From an uncultured Hungatella sp. (GTDB lineage Bacteria; Bacillota; Clostridia; Lachnospirales; Lachnospiraceae), in assembly GCA_910586845.1 (NCBI GenBank), contig CAJUJV010000110.1, positions 1 through 7,799 on the forward strand: a stretch of 7,799 bases of DNA, in the 5' to 3' direction. Of this stretch, positions 4,611 to 7,799 are shown in pieces. Under the pieces are notes generated by a model. The model ran no database searches, was not told the origin of the DNA, and worked only from the letters and a program-made list of their open reading frames with translations. The first letter of the stretch is position 1. Every line of letters begins with the position of its first letter. The translations under genes were made by a program, and so were the position numbers.

Positions 4611-5780
4611 ATGGAACTATCTAAAGAAAAGCTGAAAATCTACCAAAAAAACCTTCAGTGCCTGCAGGAGGCGGCGGATGATCTCATGCGCTGCATGAAG
4701 GGCTATGATTACTCCTTCCGGAAGGAAATCACGGATAAGAGTGGGAAGTTCTCTCCGGAAAATCTCCATGGCCTGGTGGAGGAAATGCTGTCCCTATGGG
4801 CGGAAAAGCTGCGCACGGAGCGCTTCGTTAAGGAGGGTTGGCTGAAGTCCTACCTCCAGACACGGCGGGAACTGTACGGCCTCTACCTTTATCTGGTCAT
4901 GCGGTGCAGTCTGTGCCCGGGGGGCTACACCTGCGCCCGGGGCAGCGAGATGAAGGAGAGAACCGATTTCGCTTTTCTGTTGGAGCAGGCGAAGTGGTTC
5001 TCCCGAAGCTGGTGTATCACAGACGGGCCCAATGGAGCCAGCCAAAACGAGCCGCGCTGGGGCTATGACGGGCACTTCGGCTTCCACCTCTATTCTCCCA
5101 TCAACCATTACCTTGTCTTTAAGGAGCTGGATGTAAGGATCCTGGACGACGACTTTGCCATGACCCCTTCGTGGAAAATGGCCGGGAACCGGTCCTACAG
5201 CAGGACGGTGGAGACAGAACATCCGGAGGAAACGGAACAACCGGACGAAACGGAACAATCGGACGAAACGGAACAGTCGGACGAAACAGAACAGCCTGAG
5301 AAAACGGAACAGCCGGACGAAGTGGACGATGAGGCTGCGGACGACGAGGATCTTTTTTATGATGACTATGACGATGACGACGGTTTTGCCTATGACCCCG
5401 AGGAGGACGATTTCTGGAGCCCCCTGGATGAGCTGGATGATGAGAGCCGCACCGCATGGTGGCAAGCCGAGTACGATCAGCTGGGAAAAGAGGCGGAAAG
5501 AAACTGGGAACTGCTGCTGCTGGTCCAGAGTTTTGAGGACATAGATGACTATTGCTCCGCCTGCCTGCGCTTTGAGGAGCTTTTTAAAAAGGCAGGAATA
5601 GAGATTCTGCGGGATTTCTGCCAGGATCTGGAGGAGATCGTGAATCTGTATCTGTTCCAGCGGGAGATCGCCCCCCTGGCAGATACGGACAAGGCGCTGG
5701 ATGTGTACAGCCGTGTCTGCGAAGGGCCACTTCGGCAAGCCAGGCTCTATGGGAGGGGATTGCAATGGAAAGATCTGTGA
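4611..5780 (+). CDS. Unrecognised 389-aa protein with hexapeptide repeat and acidic domain
   Basis: The frame starts at ATG 4611. A GGTGA element ends 6 nt upstream and AGGAAAGGA lies further up, both able to pair with the 16S tail. I recognise no family. Residues 1-200 look like a folded, helix-rich domain with a cysteine cluster CSLC-x5-C (99, 102, 108) in MRCSLCPGGYTC and a conserved-looking WGYDGHFGFHLYSP stretch (150-163). Residues 202-237 are six hexapeptides of the form TEQ[PS]DE, encoded by 18-nt tandem units. They pass into an extreme acidic segment (238-278) rich in DD and EE with regular aromatics (LFYDDYDDDDGFAY). Residues 280-389 are again helical, with WWQAEYDQLGKEAERNWELLLL. 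There is no signal peptide or membrane span. It overlaps the next gene by 16 nt. The acidic part could mimic nucleic acid or tether a basic partner; this is inference. Confidence 0.85.
   Translation: MELSKEKLKIYQKNLQCLQEAADDLMRCMKGYDYSFRKEITDKSGKFSPENLHGLVEEMLSLWAEKLRTERFVKEGWLKSYLQTRRELYGLYLYLVMRCSLCPGGYTCARGSEMKERTDFAFLLEQAKWFSRSWCITDGPNGASQNEPRWGYDGHFGFHLYSPINHYLVFKELDVRILDDDFAMTPSWKMAGNRSYSRTVETEHPEETEQPDETEQSDETEQSDETEQPEKTEQPDEVDDEAADDEDLFYDDYDDDDGFAYDPEEDDFWSPLDELDDESRTAWWQAEYDQLGKEAERNWELLLLVQSFEDIDDYCSACLRFEELFKKAGIEILRDFCQDLEEIVNLYLFQREIAPLADTDKALDVYSRVCEGPLRQARLYGRGLQWKDL
5214..5321 (+). repeat. 18-nt tandem repeat (six units) encoding TEQ[PS]DE
   Basis: Six consecutive 18-nt units of the form ACGGAACA[AG][CT]CGGACGAA, with scattered substitutions, encode TEHPEE, TEQPDE, TEQSDE twice, TEQPEK and TEQPDE. 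The unit length keeps the reading frame whatever the copy number, so the number of units can vary between strains without breaking the gene. Confidence 0.85.
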
Positions 5781-7348
5781 GCTCAATCCGCGACCGCTTC
5801 TACCGGGATCTGATCCTCGAATATGCCAACGAGGGAGAGCATTCCTTCCTGTATCGATACTTCTGGGCTGACAGCGTATCAGGGCTTCTGGAGGAGCATC
5901 TCCCGGGGCTTTCCATGAGACGGACCCCGCAGCCAGAGGACAGTCCTAAGATTAAGGTGCGGCTGGCCAGAGATCTGAAGATGAACCCGGAGCAGGCCAG
6001 AGGTAAGCTGTTGAAAGGTGCAGCCGGCGGAAATCGTCGAGATTTCTGGGAGGAACTCTGGCTGAATGATGCAGGATACCGGGCAGGGCTGATCTCAGAT
6101 ACGGAATACTACCTTTGGCTGGTGGAGTATCTGGCGAAACGCGATATTTATTATAAGGATACCAGTATGTGGGATCAGCGTTACTGTCTGGCCCCTCTGC
6201 TGCGGGAGGGCCTGCGGGATGAGGAAAAAACGCTGAACCCAGACTGCCAGGAGTTCAACAGCAGCGAAAGGAAGGGTGAGATCCGATTCACCACAGCACA
6301 ACTGAAGAGAGACCTGGCGAAGCTGGCAAAAAGGCTGTACAGAGAGCACGAGGCGGGCGGGACGGAGATCGCCGGCCGACTGCATGATCTGAAATGGAAC
6401 ATCAGGACCAGAAAGGGTACGGTGTCAGTGGATTACCTGCCCTGGCTGACCGGAGGGCTGGAGCGGATGGCCCTCCACATCAGGATCAAGACCTGGCTGC
6501 AGGACAGCGGATACCCTCTGATCAAGCCGGATGATCGGGCGGAGGACGAGGAGGGGCGCAGGACGGAGCCCTTCACCATGGGGCCCCGGAGGAAGCGGGA
6601 CTTTTCCATGAGTCTGTTCGAGGCGTACTGCAGCAGCCCAAGGGGATACGAGCTCTATAAAAAAGACCCGGCCTGCGCCGGGAACCCGGAGGGCTGGCGC
6701 CTGGACCGCGCCGGCTTCTGCATACTGGACCCGGACCAGACAGATGCGCTGCAAAATGCCCTGGAAAGGGGCAACGAGACCTCTCTCAATATTCCGGTGG
6801 CGGTGGATCTGTACAGCGGCTGCATCTTTTTCCTGGCGGGAAAAGCACTTTATGAGGCGGTATATCGGCAGGAGGAAGAAGAACGGCAAAAAGTCCGTGA
6901 ACACACAGAAGAGGCGTATGAGCGCGCGAAAAAATCCAAAGAAGAGTATGAAAGCAGACTGCAGCGGGAGCCCAGCCACATGAAAAAGCTCGAAAAAGAT
7001 CTGGCTGCCGCGAAAAAGGCCTATAACGCCGCGGTAAAGGCCTATACCCGCGCGGTAAAGGCACAGAAGGTGTTTGAGAACTCCCAAATCCGCTTCTGCT
7101 TCGACTATCTCCGCCTGGATAAAAAGCACCTGGAGCAGTTTCCCGGAGATGTGCGGGGCGCGTTCCGGCTGCGCCCCCACTTTCATGAGAACGCGGGCAA
7201 AAGCCGCCAGGTTCTTCTGAACGATTTCCAATGGTACTGCGCACGCGGCGAGGACAGTCCCCGCGAGCTGGTCCGGGAATTCAATCAGGACACTCCCGCC
7301 GGCCTCCCCGATCCAAAGATGTTCCGCTGGGCTTTTGACGACCAGTAA
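5765..7348 (+). CDS. Unrecognised 527-aa protein with a charged coiled coil
   Basis: ATG 5765 lies behind GGGAGGGG (5753-5760), inside the last codons of the previous gene (16-nt overlap), so the two are co-transcribed and probably translationally coupled. I recognise no family and see no nucleotide-binding or nuclease motif. Residues 1-365 look like a mostly helical, tryptophan- and tyrosine-rich fold with basic patches (RRKRDF 275-280). Residues 366-440 form a long charged helix, probably a coiled coil, starting with YRQEEEERQKVREHTEEA and ending with heptads AKKAYNA, AVKAYTR and AVKAQKV (416-436). A C-terminal domain of about 85 residues follows (IRFCFDYLRLDKKHL...). There is no signal peptide or clear membrane helix. 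It is probably a structural or scaffolding partner of the 389-aa protein, inferred from gene overlap. The frame itself is secure. Confidence 0.85.
   Translation: MERSVSSIRDRFYRDLILEYANEGEHSFLYRYFWADSVSGLLEEHLPGLSMRRTPQPEDSPKIKVRLARDLKMNPEQARGKLLKGAAGGNRRDFWEELWLNDAGYRAGLISDTEYYLWLVEYLAKRDIYYKDTSMWDQRYCLAPLLREGLRDEEKTLNPDCQEFNSSERKGEIRFTTAQLKRDLAKLAKRLYREHEAGGTEIAGRLHDLKWNIRTRKGTVSVDYLPWLTGGLERMALHIRIKTWLQDSGYPLIKPDDRAEDEEGRRTEPFTMGPRRKRDFSMSLFEAYCSSPRGYELYKKDPACAGNPEGWRLDRAGFCILDPDQTDALQNALERGNETSLNIPVAVDLYSGCIFFLAGKALYEAVYRQEEEERQKVREHTEEAYERAKKSKEEYESRLQREPSHMKKLEKDLAAAKKAYNAAVKAYTRAVKAQKVFENSQIRFCFDYLRLDKKHLEQFPGDVRGAFRLRPHFHENAGKSRQVLLNDFQWYCARGEDSPRELVREFNQDTPAGLPDPKMFRWAFDDQ
7010..7072 (+). 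repeat. 21-nt internal repeat encoding coiled-coil heptads
   Basis: Three consecutive 21-nt units, GCGGTAAAGGCCTATA-type, encode AKKAYNA, AVKAYTR and AVKAQKV. The repeat length equals one coiled-coil heptad, which suggests the helix was lengthened by tandem duplication. Confidence 0.6.
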
Positions 7349-7370
7349 CGGCCGCAACATAAGCATATAA

Positions 7371-7406
7371 AGGCCCCCGTGCCGCCTGTCGGCGGCACGG
7401 GGGCCT
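7371..7406. terminator. Strong GC hairpin between converging transcripts
   Basis: A perfect 16-bp stem pairs 7371-7386 with 7391-7406 around the tetraloop TGTC. It lies 22 bp after the stop codon of the 527-aa gene. No T run follows on the plus strand; on the minus strand the stem is followed by TTATATG. It probably acts as a transcription block or mRNA 3' stabiliser for the plus-strand operon and as a back-up stop for the tRNA transcript. Confidence 0.55.
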
Positions 7407-7420
7407 GCGCATAAATAATA

Positions 7421-7447
7421 AAAAGTCCTTGAAAATCAAGGACTTTT
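7421..7447 (-). terminator. Terminator of the tRNA cluster, usable on both strands
   Basis: A perfect 12-bp inverted repeat pairs 7421-7432 with 7436-7447 around a 3-nt loop, with T runs at the 3' side of either strand (TTTTT on the minus strand). It begins 3 nt after the end of the tRNA-Cys gene, as expected for the terminator of the tRNA operon. Confidence 0.8.
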
Positions 7448-7450
7448 CAG

Positions 7451-7521
7451 AGGCGACAACCAGATTTGAACTGGTGATCAGGGTGTTGCAGACCCACGCC
7501 TTACCGCTTGGCTATGTCGCC
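7451..7521 (-). tRNA. tRNA-Cys (anticodon GCA)
   Basis: The minus strand gives a full cloverleaf of 71 nt: acceptor GGCGACA pairing with TGTCGCC, D-arm GCC/GGC, anticodon loop CTGCAAC, and a perfect T-stem ACCAG/CTGGT with loop TTCAAAT. The discriminator is T and CCA is not encoded. The outermost pair of the anticodon stem is a mismatch. It is the last gene of the tRNA cluster, and its 3' end faces the accessory block. Confidence 0.93.
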
Positions 7522-7541
7522 TTATTAATTATGTGTTTCAA

Positions 7542-7613
7542 TGACCCCAACGAGATTCGAACTCGTGTTACCGCCGTGAAAGGGCGATGTCTTAACCGCT
7601 TGACCATGGGGCC
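7542..7613 (-). tRNA. tRNA-Glu (anticodon TTC)
   Basis: The cloverleaf is 72 nt on the minus strand: acceptor GGCCCCA with TGGGGTC (one G-U), anticodon stem CGCC-type with loop CTTTCAC, T-stem ACGAG/CTCGT with loop TTCGAAT, discriminator A, and no encoded CCA. It lies 20 nt upstream of tRNA-Cys in transcription order. Confidence 0.93.
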
Positions 7614-7664
7614 CTCTTTCCTTATGCACCGGCTGGCTTTTACACGTCCTACCTCTGTGCCAAA

Positions 7665-7737
7665 CTCCCTGAGTTGGACTCGAACCAACGACACTGCGGT
7701 TAACAGCCGCATGCTCTACCGACTGAGCTATCAAGGA
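7665..7737 (-). tRNA. tRNA-Asn (anticodon GTT)
   Basis: The cloverleaf is 73 nt on the minus strand: acceptor TCCTTGA with TCAGGGA (one G-U), D-arm with AGCTCAGTCGGTAGAGC, anticodon stem TGCGG/CCGCA with loop CTGTTAA, T-stem GTTGG/CCAAC with loop TTCGAGT, and discriminator G. CCA is not encoded. It is the first tRNA of the cluster inside the window, 51 nt upstream of tRNA-Glu. No clear promoter is seen in the remaining 62 nt, so the cluster may continue beyond the edge. Confidence 0.93.
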
Positions 7738-7799
7738 TCATTTCTTCTTCAGGCACATGCCCTCAAAACCACATACAACCACACTTCCTATCTCACATC

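Noticed and set aside
5214..5321. CRISPR-like array
   Set aside because: The 18-nt units are contiguous with no spacers and stay in the reading frame of the 389-aa gene, so they are a coding tandem repeat.
4794..5786. Long minus-strand open frame opposite the 389-aa gene, with repeated RLFRFV units
   Set aside because: The repeats are the reverse complement of the TEQ[PS]DE units. The plus-strand frame has a promoter, start site and overlap with its partner; the minus frame has none.
6425..7366. Long minus-strand open frame opposite the 527-aa gene
   Set aside because: It has no initiation signal or domain, and its hydrophobic runs are the complement of the charged coiled coil.

Overview
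This window looks like an accessory island in the chromosome of a Gram-positive anaerobe, most likely a Clostridia/Lachnospiraceae-type Firmicute. The basis is strong AGGAGG-type ribosome binding sites, canonical sigma-A-like promoters, a tRNA cluster whose genes do not encode the CCA tail, and moderately GC-rich coding DNA next to an AT-richer decayed stretch. The species cannot be named from the sequence alone.

Layout. Positions 1-1150 are a junkyard of mobile and broken DNA. It holds two direct copies of a 53-bp insertion-sequence-like terminus (1-53 and 969-1021) whose GTGCC-type motifs recur about every helical turn. Between them are a small gene (276-440) with a convincing antisense RNA running back through its leader, the frameshifted remnant of a sensor histidine kinase (431-616, minus strand), and a cluster of terminator-like hairpins (742-900). 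After the second terminus come a tRNA T-arm-like scrap and a terminator (1047-1122).

Positions 1154-4113 are a tight minus-strand operon, in transcription order: an accessory ClpP peptidase with an intact Ser-His-Asp triad, a soluble VirD4/TraG-type coupling ATPase with no membrane anchor, and an unrecognised 337-aa protein translationally coupled to the ATPase through a 4-nt overlap. Across a roughly 500-bp divergent control region (4114-4610), which carries a 17-bp palindrome and promoters, lies a plus-strand pair: a 389-aa protein with a hexapeptide repeat and a very acidic segment, overlapping by 16 nt with a 527-aa protein that has a long charged coiled coil. I recognise no family for either. 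The plus-strand pair ends at a strong GC hairpin.

Positions 7420-7737 hold a minus-strand tRNA cluster (Asn-GTT, Glu-TTC, Cys-GCA in transcription order) with its own terminator, the kind of place where islands commonly lodge.

The unit most worth attention is the five-gene divergent block: ClpP, an orphan VirD4-like pump ATPase and three proteins of unknown function, with no relaxase, no other secretion-channel gene and no Clp unfoldase in view. That combination does not match a conjugation module I know and may be a domesticated system that pairs a hexameric translocating ATPase with a protease. This is inference. The second signal is the antisense-RNA-controlled small gene near the left edge.
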